From NCBI RefSeq assembly GCF_040869045.1, contig NC_090324.1:192198028-192262027 (forward strand): a DNA stretch of 64,000 nucleotides, read 5' to 3'. The notes beneath the pieces are model-generated. The model saw nothing but the letters and a program-made list of their open reading frames with translations. It ran no database searches and was not told the origin of the DNA. Below, piece by piece: positions 43,972 to 55,654 of this stretch. Position 1 is the first letter of the stretch. The number at the start of each line of letters is the position of its first letter. The stretch is from Eurosta solidaginis (taxonomy: Eukaryota > Arthropoda > Insecta > Diptera > Tephritidae). Both the position numbers and the translations under genes were made by a program.

Positions 43972-46693
43972 TTTTATTATGCTTTAATTTAGATTTTCAG
44001 ATCAATTGCCAAAAAAACTAGAAGTTCAAAAAAAAGTCTTCGTGGAAGTTTATTAACTTTCCTGTCCAATGAGTCATATGTGACTCACAATAGCGTATTG
44101 GAATAAGTTCATGAGTCACACGTGACTCATTTCTTTATACAAATTAAAGATTATCTCTTGGTACGAACGTGTCGTTATGTATTTGTGAATTCTATGTGAG
44201 CGTATATCAAAAGACTTGAACTTTAGGAAAATGAAAGAAAATTTCGTAATTTTTTTTTTCCCCCCTTCAAACGCAACTAATAGGTTTTTGTAATATTAAT
44301 AATATATGCCGATTACTAATATAAATACATATATCTTATGGGCATGTGATTTAGATGTTAAATTTAAATAAAAATAATAAATGATACTCAAATAGATCTT
44401 GGATACGGTTGATGCCCTTAAACTGGTGCTTCAGCGCGCCATTAAATGCGCTTCAAGCTAGGTTGCGAATCCTATGTTAGTGCTGTTTTATTAAATTTCA
44501 ATCACAAACGAGTCAATCTCTTTAACTTCTTTAGTAAATGAAAAAAATGGCTTCCAGCATTTAAAGACTTTATTGCTGCATACTAGCTACTATTTTATTA
44601 AGTGAATTTTTGGAATTATTATTCTCATCTTCATTTTCTTTTTTTTTTGTTTTTTGTTTTTTTTTTTTTAATGTATATATAATGATGCCAATACTAAAGC
44701 AGCGTATTCACAATGCTAGTGAAATGAATTTAATGTATTTTTAAATGTTTAGGCTTATGGGTATAAATGTATGTGTGTAATTTGCTTTAATCTAGTTAGT
44801 ATACTATTTTCTATATTTTTAAATATTAAATTTTCTTTTATGTGATTTTTAGATTCTCTTACGATCAAATTTGGTATTGGAATCCCTCAATTTAGTAAAT
44901 TATATTGGTCCGTATTACGAAACGAACTAACCCATTGGTTCAACCGTCGATGTTGTGGAAGCTGGTGCTGTTACAGCAGGCCTGTGTTCGGCGGCCCTGC
45001 TGTTGGTGTGGGTAAAGCTGGTGGTGTTGCAGCAGGCCTATATTCGGCGGCCCTGCTGTTGTTGTTGTTCAAGCTGGTGTTGCAGCAGGCCTATGTTTAA
45101 TAGCCCTGCTGTTGTTGTTGTACAAGCTGGTGTTGCAGCAGGCCTAAGTTTAGCGGCCCTGCTGTTGTTGCTGTAGCTGATGCTGTTGCAGCAGGCCTAT
45201 GTTTTGCGGCCTGCTGTTGTTGTTGTTGTTGTAGCTGGTGCTGGTGGTAAGCCTGGTGGATGTTGCGCGTTTGGTTGGCGCTGCCGATGGGGTTGCGGTT
45301 GTGGTTGGGCGGTCGAGGTGGTTGTTGTGGGCACTGGCGGTGGTGGTTGGCGCATTTGGTGGTGGTTGCGCTCGTGGTTGTTGCATCGCAATGGTTGTGG
45401 GTGCGTCTGGTGTATTAGCTCGTGGTGTTGGCGCTGTTAATAGTGGCCGTTTTCGTTGGTATTGTCGTCGTCGTCGTAATCGTCGTGTAGCTCTCAATAA
45501 TGGCGGCTATCGTGTATTCCCTGAGCAGGTATCGGTTTAAGCACACACACACAAATTTTAATGGCGATTTTAAATAGGCACTATTTTTATATATGAAAAT
45601 ATATGTAAAACCTGCACTTTAATTAGTGCTTACTTGACTTTGTTGGCTGTTATATATGACGTTACGTTAACAATACAAAATTACTCGTTTCTTTGTGCTA
45701 TTTTGTAAGTGGTTTCAGTCTGCAAGCAAATGGTTAATAGGTTGTCGTCGTTGTGATTTCTTGCAATACGAACTCCGAGGATTTCTTGTCTCGCCTTCTT
45801 TTTTTTGTAAATATTTTAACACTCCATTTAAAAGTTTTTTTAATAACGAAGTTTAGTTTTACTAAACTGTTTTTGTGTGTTTTGTTTGTTAATGTTGCAT
45901 GATTTTCATTTAGAATTTTCCACCCGCAGCTAGGCTTAATACAGCGCTAATATAGCAACAACACAGAAAATGTGACACACCAACGACACCAACAGCAATG
46001 ACACCGCCCAAATTCGGTTTTGTTTTCGAGCTATATTTTATACCGACTTTTCCATATGTTAGCTTATTTACTTGAATTTTCTTTGGGTTCTCGTTTATTT
46101 TCGTTCGAACTATACTCAATTTAGCGTTACTTATAAATTAAACATGAACAAATATTATCGAAAGGTACAACCTTTGGCGACCACCAGCTGCAAGAAAAAG
46201 ACGTTGCTCTTTTTTTATCTTCTGCCCAAAAATGGCCACACACACCATGGTATTCTAGAAAAAAAAAATTCATTCCATTATTGCGACTGTGCAGTTGAAT
46301 GGCGCCGTTAAATAGCATGATTTAACTGTGGTTGCCATGGTGGAACCATACAAGGTGGTAGTCGCGGTGACATTCCTGCAGCCATCATTAAAAGCTCCTT
46401 ATACTTTGTTTTTGTGGACCGATGGACTAATGTCATCGGGCTGAAAGTTAATGTGCCAATTCGTATGAAACTACAAGTCAACTGTCAACTTGTATAGTTA
46501 CGCAATGGTGGTTGCCGTTATTGGGAATTTTTCCACACCATTGAATTATTTCGCGATGCCACCTGCGCGAAATTAACAAAAATTTGCTTTAACCACCCCA
46601 GGTAGACATGAGTGAGGGTGAATCCTACCTTTTTCCCTATCACCAGCCAACTGGTACGTTCCAAGGGTGACTCTCCCAAGTGAACCATAACAA
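43972..46693. repeat. duplicated locus, copy 2, right part
   Basis: Matches about 7130-7525 and, continuously, 11279-13114. It crosses the family A insertion point of copy 1 without interruption (AAATAAAAATAATAAATG near 44370). It contains 360 bp not in copy 1 (44605-44960, A+T-rich, with T runs) and the expanded minisatellite. No credible gene: low-complexity frames on both strands differ in register between copies. Confidence 0.8.
44957..45236. repeat. minisatellite, five units (copy 2)
   Basis: Five 50-57 bp units of the GCTGGTG..GCAGCAGGCCTA..GCGGCCCTGCTG(TTG)n type. Copy 1 of the locus has three. Confidence 0.75.
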
Positions 46694-46869
46694 GTACCAG
46701 AGATAATATCGTAAATAACAATTAAATTTTGTATTGAACGTCTGACATGCAGTGGCATAACGTTTATAAGCATGCACCTGCTTATATAGGGTGGAAGGGG
46801 ATTAGCAAAATGAAGTGGTAGGAGGGCAAATCGATAGAGGCGTAATCTAATTCAGAATGCACTAAAGAA

Positions 46870-47356
46870 TTATACAATACATATACTCCTAGTGGTTGGG
46901 TCGTTAAAATTTTTCGCAAAACGCCGTAAAAAAGCTAAGTTAGCATAAGCTTTTGGTATAAGATAGTTAACATGGTTAACGAAAGTGAATGAATAGTTTA
47001 AAATGACACCAAGATCACGAAATTCTCTGACCGAGGCAAGATATGTATTAGCGATATAGTATGTTGATGAAAGCCCACTAGTAGATCTAGAAAACGTGAT
47101 ATGCCAACATTTACTATTGTTAAATCTCAGATGATTATTAAGAGCCCACACCTTAAGATACAAAGATGATACGCCTAACCAGTTTTAAATCATCAGCATA
47201 AAGTAAATAATTTGAATGCTTTAAATATAAGCCGACGTCATTAATGAAAATAACAAATAAGATTGGACCGAGAATACTACCTTGTGGCACCCCAGAGGTT
47301 GCCAAGAACTCATAGGACCTCAAAGCACAATTAGCTTGCAATAAGAAATAGAACAA
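46870..47356 (-). pseudogene. LINE reverse transcriptase fragment
   Basis: Two overlapping minus-strand frames encode the RT palm and thumb of a non-LTR retrotransposon. The first (47153-47356) has TSGVPQGSILGPILFVIFIND and LLYADDLKLV, the catalytic YADD box. After a frameshift the second (46870-47163) has NHLRFNNSKCWHITFSR and EFRDLGVILNYSFTFVNHV, the thumb typical of Jockey/I-type elements. The fragment is truncated at both ends, and 46694-46860 shows nothing further recognisable. It is unrelated in detail to the LINE at 55655-57236. Confidence 0.75.
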
Positions 47357-47379
47357 TTAAGTCTCGCGTTGAGGTGGAC

Positions 47380-48391
47380 ACGCGTAGGGCAACGGACTTT
47401 GTGACAGAGACTATTAATGAAAGTGTACAATGCTAGGAGTCATTGGATGCAGTTAAGTCCTTCCGGATTTTTCAGGGAAACTGAATGCTTATGTTAGCTG
47501 GAGGGAAGCAGCACATGATGCAGTGAGTTTGTATGTTAGAGGAAGTAGGAGATACTTTGCAGCATTGACAACTTTGAGAAATAAAATTACTCAGGATGTA
47601 AATGATACACTTACCAACCATGATACAGTGTTGAACTTTGATGCTATAATTGCACGGTTAGATTTTGCATATTCGGATAAACGTCCGATACATACTCGTA
47701 TTATTGAGCAAGAGCTCAGCGTTCTGCGTCAGGGATCTATGTCGGTTATTGGGTATTACAAATTGGTTAGTAGAAAATTGACCTTATTGATTAATAAAAC
47801 TATTATGACACATAATAGCTCTTCGGAAATAGCTAAAGAGATAAACAAAAAGAATAGGGATCATGCGTTAAGGATATTTATCACAGGACTGAACGCACCT
47901 TTGAGGGACATAATATTTTCGCTAAACCCTCAGGAATTGCCTGATGCATTGGCAAAAGCACATGAGTTAGAATCAAACAATCAAAGGTCCTTATATGTCC
48001 AAAGTTTTTCTAATGAAAAAGCAGCGCTAGGGTGCAATAAATAAGCAATAACCTCAGATTCTCAACTAAAGATAACATCCCAAATAAAAATAGCACTCAG
48101 AAAGCAGAACCAATGGACGTGGGTCCATCTGTTTCTAGAGTATGCAAAAAAAATTATAATTCAACAAGTCAGCAGGGTGGTAGGTATTTTAAGCAAAATA
48201 CTAAACCACTAACGATTAATAGGGTAAATACTACTCAACCACGGAATGAGAACATACAAGGTTATAAAAGAAGAAGGGAAAGCAATGGTAACTTTCGACC
48301 CCAAGAAAAAACACCAAGAATTAATAACTTAAGCGAAGAATATTTTTTAGAGCAAACGGGGACGACCCCCCCCCTCCCCACAGCGGGTTAG
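47380..48391 (+). pseudogene. gag: gypsy-type Gag relic (copy 1)
   Basis: Frames from about 47380 to 48391 encode an errantivirus/17.6-type Gag: YVSWREAAHDAVSLYVRG, LTTLRNKITQDVND, FDAIIARLDFAYSDKRPI, RIFITGLNAPLRDIIF and LPDALAKAHELESNNQ. A C-terminal polar tail (RPQEKTPRINNLSEEYFLEQ) lies in another frame at 48113-48391. Breaks are a stop and frameshift before 47523 and a stop at 48042-48044. From about 47819 onward the sequence is repeated at 58430-58985. The 5' part is absent from that second copy. A SINE-like sequence interrupts it at 48368. Confidence 0.75.
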
Positions 48392-48763
48392 GGGGTCAGA
48401 ATATACCTTGTCGTAAAAGGCGACTAAAATACCAGATTCAAGGGGCTGTGTAGCGCAACTCTTCAGGTTGCCAGCGCAATATACAGCTTCTCCAAACCCA
48501 ATTATCAACCTCACCTATCCGCCGCGAATCATGTTCTCTGTGCTCTGGCGACCCCCCAAGCTCCTCATGGTGGGGAGGAAGGGATGGGCTGAATTTTTAG
48601 TGTGGCCATATAAATCGTTCCCGAGATGGTCGGGCTAGCACCTTAATGGTGCTATGTTACCGGAGTGTACCGGATTCGTATCCGGCAAAGGATAATCACA
48701 TCGATAACACTCCCCAAAGCCTTCAGGGAGCAACCTTAGCGCTACAACAACAACAACAACAAC
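48368..48763 (+). mobile_element. SINE-like insertion with (CAA)n tail
   Basis: About 395 bp starting in a C-run (CTCCCCACAGCGGGTTAGG) and ending GCGCTACAACAACAACAAC. The Gag/protease relic flanks it on both sides. The tail resembles the 3' end of the Jockey-like LINE at 57236 (GCTACAATAACAACAACAAC), so it could be mobilised by, or derived from, such a LINE. No coding capacity. The first 50 bases recur at 58950-58999, where the copy is truncated. Confidence 0.6.
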
Positions 48764-49150
48764 CTCCCCTACAACGTAATAAGAGACTATAAGTTGAATA
48801 AAGAACTTAAAGCTCTAGTAGATACTGAAGCAAGATCCTGTTATATTAAACAAGGATTATACGATAGTAAAAACGAATTGGCCGTTTACAAACGGGTTAA
48901 AATTGTAAATGGTTATTGCATTATAAAATACTATCACGTTATTAATTTTTTTTGGAGTCCGACAAATATTTTATGAAATAGGTAATTTAGAGTTGGATAT
49001 CCTTTTGGGATATAATTTATTAAAGAAAATAGAAGCTCGTATCGATATACGTAGCGGAAAATTAATATACAAAACAAATAGTAGAAAAAAATTTCGTAGA
49101 TGGTTTATAAGTGGTTTTAAATTCCATATCACATACGTTTGGGAAATATC
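48764..49150 (+). pseudogene. pol: protease relic of the gypsy-type element
   Basis: The frame resumes after the SINE-like insertion: LNKELKALVDTEARSCYIK, with DTEA where retropepsins have DTGA, then LELDILLGYNLLKK, the hydrophobic-Gly motif. A frameshift near 48975 lies between these motifs. The relic stops near 49150 with no RT sequence following. The missing Gly in the active-site loop argues that it is non-functional. Confidence 0.65.
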
Positions 49151-49210
49151 GACCAAATTGTAAACCAAGGGTGACGTTTTTTTTTAACGATTTTCCTTCA
49201 TCCTTTGTCA

Positions 49211-49545
49211 AATAACGGAAAATCACCATGTAGGAAAATGAACCTAGGGTAACCTTGGAATGTGTTTGTATTAAGTAAATGGGCATCAAATGAAAGGTAT
49301 TAAAGAGTATTTTAAAAGGGAGTAGGCCTTAGTTCCGGAGGTGGACGCCTTTTTGAGATATCGCCATAAAGGTGGACCAGGGGTGACTTTAGAATGTGTT
49401 TTTACCATATTGGTATTAAATGAAAGGTGTTAATGAGTATTTAAAAGGGAGTGGGCCTTAGTTCTGTAGGTGGACGCCTTTTTGAGATATCGCCATAAAG
49501 GTGGACAAGGGTGACTCTATAATGTGTTCATACGATATGGGTATC
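49211..49545 (-). mobile_element. family A fragment, left of copia copy 1
   Basis: Begins GGAAAATCACCATGTAGG, corresponding to about 7595 of the full element. The hairpin end is missing. About two satellite units follow, up to GGGTATC, where copia is inserted. Confidence 0.75.
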
Positions 49546-49677
49546 TGTTGAACAGAGTAAATTACGAACGCGTGGTTACAAAGTAGAATAGCGACTGACT
49601 TTATTAATGTGTATATAAGAATAGATAATAAAGAAGAAATACAATGAATGATGCCAGATTGATATTATTTTAAAATA
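49546..49677 (-). repeat. 3' LTR of copia copy 1
   Basis: 132 bp, TGTTGAACAGAG to TTTTAAAATA on the plus strand. It matches the right LTR with few changes. Confidence 0.88.
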
Positions 49678-49735
49678 CTCCACGTTAATAGCATATCTGG
49701 CAGTAATTACAAAAATTAATTTTATACATTTCAAT

Positions 49736-52700
49736 AGTTAGGTTAAGCCCAGCTTGTCATTAATGAGTTGGTTCTTTGAAGCCGGAACACCTTTTGTTAA
49801 AGCGTCAGCTAGCATCTCCGATGTTGAAATGTATTCCAATTTTATTGACCCATCTTCAAGCTTTTCGCGCGTGTATTTTCACTTGATGTCAACACGCTTT
49901 GTACGTGGTGAAAAATTAGTGTTACGTACAATGCTTATGGCGCTTTTATTGTCACAGTGCAACGTAGTTATTTCATTACAGTCAGGAATCAATTCCGCCT
50001 TTAAACGCCTTAACCAAATCATTTCTTGCAAAGCACTTACAATGGACATCAGTTCCGCTTCTGTCGAAGATAAGGCAACTGTGCGTTGACGATGACTGCC
50101 CCAAGTTATAGCTCCGCCCTGCATTGTGAAGACGTAACCAGATGTCGATCGCCTTTTGTCAACATCTGCAGCCCAGTCGGCGTCGCAGAAACCTGTGAGG
50201 GCCTCACCACTTTTTGCATAAACGATACCCTTTTCTATTGTTCCTTTTAAGTATCTCAGAACACGTTTAATGGCTTGCCAATGAGCCTTTCCAGAATTTT
50301 GGGAAAATCGACTCAACAAATTAACTGCATAACTAATATCAGGCCGTGTATTTTGTGCCGCAAAGAGTAAACATCCAATCGCCTCCATGAATGGAACGTT
50401 TTTCATTTCTTGTTTAGCTTCATAAGTTTGTGGGCACATATCTGCGGTCAACTTTTGCGATAAGTCAAGCGGCGTAGATACGGGATTGCAGTCATCCATT
50501 CCAAAACGTTTAAGAACTCTAGAAATATACTCAGACTGATCTATTTTAAACGTTTTATTTACCTCATTACGCTAAATACGCATGCCCAGAACTGAGTGCG
50601 CCACACCCATATCTACCATTTTGAATTTCGAGGAGAGTTCCATTTTGATACGTTTAGCAATTTGTTTATCGTTTGAAAATACCAAGACGTCATCAACGTA
50701 AATAGCTACATACACCATGCGTTCATTCTTTACATGGTAATAAATGCACTGATCGACGTCGCTGCGTACAAGACCAAGATCGACCAAGGCTGCATTGAGT
50801 TTTTTGTTCCATATTCGACTCGCCTGCTTAAGGCCGTACAATTATTTCACCAACCGGCATACTCCGCCCGTGCCATCGTCAAAACCCTCAGGCTGCTTCA
50901 TGTATACCTCCTCCTGCAAATCCCCATTCAGGAAAGCAGTCACTGCATCGAGTTGGTATACATCCATATCATGCTTTGCAGGCAAAGCAAATAAGAGTCA
51001 TATCGAATTATACCTGACAACAGGTGCGAACGTTTCAGTATAGTCGATTCCCTGCTTTTGCGAACATCCCTTGACTACCAGCCTAGCCTTATGACGTACG
51101 ATTTCGCCATCAGCGTTGCGTTTTGTTTTAAATACCCACTTAGAAGCTATGGCTTTCTTATGTGCGGGAAGATCAGTGAGAAACCATGTTTTGTTTAATT
51201 TATGTGAATCCATCTCAGCCGTCATTGCGTCTGACTAAGCATCAGCTTCTGCACTTTTAGCTGCATCCTCAAAGCTAACAGGATCATCAGTCTCATATAT
51301 ATTGGTACAAAATACGGATTGCTTGTTTACTTTATCAGCAGTACGCTTAGATCGACGAACATCAACCTCTTTCATTTCATTCTGCTCATCTGAAGAACTA
51401 TCGTCAGCAGTATCGTACTCGTTTTCGGAGACACTACCAGATTCACTTACATTTGGCAATTACAGCTTAACTTCTTCCTCTGAATTGCTAATGTCACCTT
51501 CCGCATTACCTTTACCAATGTCGACAACAAATTGATGTGAAACGCGATCATTTTTTGCATTTGACATTTCGAAGAAACTAACGTCACGGCTTATAAGGAA
51601 TTTGTGATCAGATTTCCTGTACAAACGATATGCCTTTGTTTCATCGCTATATCCCACAAATATACATTCTTCCGATTTGGCATCCAGTTTCGTTCTCTTT
51701 TGCTTCGGTATGTGCACCATTGCAATGCACCCAAAAATACGTAACATTTTTAAATTTGGCTTGACGCCAGACCAAATTTCTTCAGGACTCATACTATTTC
51801 CTCTGCAAGGAACGCGATTTATCAAGTATGCAGTTGAGTTTGCAGCTTCAGCCCAAAAAATATTATCAAGATCGGAATCGAACATCATACACCTTACGCG
51901 CTCCATGATCGTCCTATTGATTCTCTCAGCCACCCCATTTTGCTCGGGCGTATATGGAGCTGTTTTTTGGTGTATAATTCCACATTTTTGAACAAATTTT
52001 AAAAATTGGTCATTGCAGTATTCAGTGCCATTATCCGTTCGCAGGATTTTAATGCTGCGACCGCACTGATTTTCAACTAAACATTTAAATTCTTTGAACT
52101 TATCAAGAACGTCTGATTTTCTAACCATTGGCAATGCAAATACTTTTCTAGAGAAGTCATCGACAATACCAACAAATACCTAGCACCGCTGAATGAGCTT
52201 GTGCTAATTGGACCTAACACATCTGAGTGGACTAAATCTAATAGATTATTTGCACGCATGCCACTCTCTCTGCTTATTGTTCGAGTTTGCTTGCCTTTCG
52301 CACACACAATGCACTTGCCATCATCTGGAGTACTGTAATAAACATCACCAGAATAATTTTTTACACTGTTTAAACCTTTGTTGCAGATATGTCCAAATCT
52401 GCGATGCCAAAGTTGAAATTATAAATCGCAGTCATTGCCTTACTAATAGGCTCTGGTTTACAATCCAAACGATATAAATTGTTTTCAACGTATGCTGTTG
52501 CAATTAATTTTCCCGCATCGTCATAAATTTTGCAATCGTCGCCTTGAAACACCACCTTTTTTCCTTTCATTGTCATTTCACGCACAGACAATAAATTTGC
52601 ACAAAGGTTTGGCACATATTCAACATTTTTTATGGTTGTCATTTGTTCGCAGTTTGTTTTGTTCATGACAATGTTAACGTTACCTACGCTTTCTATTGGT

Positions 52701-53593
52701 ATTCTTTCTTTGTTTGCCAAAATTACATCTTTCTTTTGTGAAGGTTTTTCATCCACTAATAATCGACGATCATTGGTCATATGCGAAGTGGCACCCGAAT
52801 CAATGTACCATACATTTTGTGAATATGAATATAGACAACTTGCCATCAACGAATTTGAAGATGTTGTGGTCTTTTTCTGTTCAATACCTTCTGCCGCTTT
52901 TTTAGAGTGTTTTGTACAATTTCTCCTAAAATGCCCCTCTTGACCACTCCCGTAACAACGAAAATGTCTCTTATTGAAATTTTTGTTGTTCTGCTTTGGT
53001 TTGGAATTTTTTGTGTATAGTGCATTACCAGCGTACTCGCTCTTGCTGTCGAACTTTGTATCTTGCAACAACAAACCTTTTATATTGTCGACCGTTAATT
53101 TGCTTTTGGAATTTTCCACTGCCATAACAAGCGCTTGATACTCGTTTGGCAAACCGGCAAGCATTAATGACGCAATAACCTCATCATCAATGTTCAAACC
53201 GGCACCCTTCACCTTTAGTGACGTCATTACCATTTCGTTGTTATACTCCTGCATTGAAGGGAAATGTTCCAACTTCAGCTGTACTAGTTTTCGTAGCAAA
53301 TCAACTTTGCGTGTAAGACCGCTGTCTTCATACGCCGACATGAGGGAGTCCCAGGCCTCTTTTGCGCTTGTGGCACTTGCAATATGAGCGAAATTACATG
53401 GCTCAACCATAAGCGTAATTTCCGCCAATGCTCGCTCATCGACACTTCATTATTTTTCCTCTTTTACCCCATGTTGTGTTATGCTCCAGCAGCTCTTCAG
53501 CACCAGATACGATTTTGCGTGCCTTTTCCACACGTCAAAATTTTCACGTCCACGAAGCTTTTCGAAAGGAAAGTTCAGTGTATTAGCCGCCAT
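49736..53593 (-). pseudogene. copia polyprotein, copy 1
   Basis: ATG at 53591-53593. Gag to integrase: Gag core (WDSLMSAYEDSGLTRKVDLL), knuckle CYGSGQEGHFRRNC, protease WYIDSGATSHM, integrase RTDNGTEYC and NGVAERINRTI. RT follows with YVDDVLVFS, then RNase H FCDADWAADV. Stops private to this copy (copy 2 reads through): a GAA-to-TAA change near 53452, and stops at 51460-51462, 51235-51237, 50998-51000, 50842-50844, 50572-50574 and 49879-49881. A private 1-base deletion lies near 52418. A frameshift near 52180 and the Cys-to-Ser change in the zinc knuckle are shared with copy 2. Confidence 0.88.
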
Positions 53594-53616
53594 TTTCAAT
53601 TTATCTCTAGGCAAAT

Positions 53617-53628
53617 AGGCCCATAACC
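53617..53628 (-). promoter_or_regulatory. copia primer-binding site (internal initiator tRNA-Met)
   Basis: The minus strand reads GGTTATGGGCC immediately after the LTR, matching the anticodon-stem region of initiator tRNA-Met rather than its 3' end, a known copia peculiarity. The same site is present at about 63056-63067. Confidence 0.75.
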
Positions 53629-53760
53629 TGTTGAACAAAGTAAATTACGAACGCGTGGTTACAAAGTAGAATAGCGACTGACTTTATTAATGTGTATATA
53701 AGAATAGATAATAAAGAAGAAATAAAATGAATGATGCCAGATTGATATTATTTTACAATA
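53629..53760 (-). repeat. 5' LTR of copia copy 1
   Basis: 132 bp, TGTTGAACAAAG to TTTTACAATA on the plus strand, followed by the GTATC target repeat. Confidence 0.88.
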
Positions 53761-55280
53761 GTATCAAATTAAAGGTATTGAAGAGGTTTTTAAAAGGGAG
53801 GGGCCCTTAGTTGTATATTTGAAGGCGTTTTCGAGATATCGAACAAAATGTGGACCAGGGGTGACTCTAGAATGTGTTTATACGATATGGGTATCAAATT
53901 AAAAGTATTAATGAGGGTTTTAAAAGGGAGTAGCCCTAAGTTGTATATTTGAAGGCGTTTTCGAGATATCGAACAAAATGTGGACCAGGGAGACCCAGAA
54001 CATAATTTGTCGGGTACCGCTAATTTATTTATATATATATAATACCACGAACAATATTCGTGCCGTGATTCCAAGGGCTATTGATTTCGCCCTGAAGAAC
54101 TTTTTCATTTTCTTCTAGTTAATATGGTAGGTGTCACACCTATTTTACAAAGTTTTTTCTATAATTGTATTTTGTGTCAAAAAACGAATCCAGTTAAAAT
54201 GTTTCATCCCTTTTTTTCGTATTTGGTATAGAATTATGACCTTTTTCATTTTTCGAAATTTTCGATATCGAAAAAGTGGGCGTGGTCATAGTCGGATTTC
54301 ACCCATTTTTAATACCAAGGTAAAGTGAGTTCAGATAAGTACGTGAACTAAGTTTAGTAAAGATATATCGATTTTTGCTCAAGTTATCGTCTTAACGGCC
54401 GAGCGGGAGAACAGACGGTCGACTGTGTATAAAAACTGGGCGTGGCTTCAACCGACTCGGCCCATTTTCACAGAAAACCGTTACCGGCATAGGGGCTATG
54501 TCCTTACCAAACTTCACAAGGATTGGTAAATTTTTGTTCGACTTATGGCATTAAAAGTATTCTAGATAAATTAAATGAAAAAGGGCGGAGCTACGCAGAT
54601 TTTGAAATTTTCTTTTATTTTTGTATTTTGTTGCACCATATCATTACTGGAGTTGAATGTTGACATCATTTACTTATATACTGTAAAGATATTAAATTTT
54701 TTGTTAGAATTTGACTTATAATTTTTTTTTTAATGTGGGCGTGTTCGTCGTCCGGTTTTGCTAATATTTATTTAGAACACTTATAGTAATAGGAGTAACG
54801 TTCCAGTAAAACTTCATCATAATATCTTCAAAGACTGCCAAATTACAGCTTAAGCGGGCGGTGCCACGCCCATTGTCTAAAATTTTACTAATTTTCTATT
54901 CTACTTCATAAGGTGACCCCACCTACCAAGTTTCATCGCTTTATCCGTCTTTGGTAATGAATTATCGCACTTTTTCGGGTTTTCGAAATTTTCGATATCG
55001 AAAAAGTGGGCGTCGTTATAGTCCGATGTCGTTCATTTTAAATAGAGATCTGAGATGAGTGTCCGGGAACTTGCAAACCAAATTTCATTACGATACCTCA
55101 AAACTTACTCAAGTTATCGTGTTTAAGGACGGACGGACATGCATAAATGAATTTGTTTTTTGGCCCAGATCATTTTAATATATAGAAGTCTATATCTATC
55201 TCAATTAGTTTATGCCGTTACGGGGAACCGTTATGCGAACAAAATTACAATACTCTGTGAGATCTGCTCAGCTGAGTATA
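53761..55280 (-). mobile_element. family A remainder, right of copia copy 1
   Basis: Continues the interrupted unit (GTATCAAATTAAAGG), then two satellite units and the non-satellite part with GTGGGCGTGG words and GGACGGAC. It ends in the family A subterminal word, slightly changed (CTCAGCTGAGTATA) at 55268-55280. It matches 63200-64000 except that one satellite unit of about 120 bp is missing there. Confidence 0.8.
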
Positions 55281-55654
55281 TAAATGAAATCAGTTCTGGA
55301 CAGAAAGGTCCTAGAGTATCCGCCGAAGGTAATAGAGGCGATATTAAAAAGAAAAATAACAAAAAAAAAAAAAAAAACTACTGAAAACACACTATGACGA
55401 ATATGAGTGACACTAAGTGATACTCACATTCCTAGTCTGATGCTAAGTAAATGAAGTCACAACAACAATAAAGCCGACAGTCACTTGTATCTACATAAAC
55501 GAATCAATCATATGTCTACACATATGTACGTACACGCAGCGGACAACCACATATATATATCTGAGATACTCCCGAAAGTATGCAATGAGAGAAGCTATAA
55601 AATCGTGCATCTGTAATTACAGCTCAGAAATTTGATAGCTGATGGCCAACTAGT
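55281..55654. other. unassigned DNA with A-run and TATA-like word
   Basis: No gene. It contains an A17 run (near 55361-55377), AGTGACACTAAGTGATACTC, and a TATAAAATCGTGC word (near 55598). The composition suggests an LTR fragment, but no second copy is available for comparison. Confidence 0.35.

Larger units (their letters stand above)
49546..53760 (-). mobile_element. copia-type element, copy 1 (full length, many stops)
   Basis: 132-bp direct LTRs (49546-49677, 53629-53760) with a 5-bp target duplication, GTATC, in a family A satellite unit. The primer site next to the right LTR reads GGTTATGGGCC, matching the middle of initiator tRNA-Met, the arrangement known for copia. Minus-strand coding order is Gag, protease, integrase, RT, RNase H, the Copia order. 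At least seven stops and two frameshifts are present. At 4.2 kb it is small for a copia element, with very short LTRs. Confidence 0.9.
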
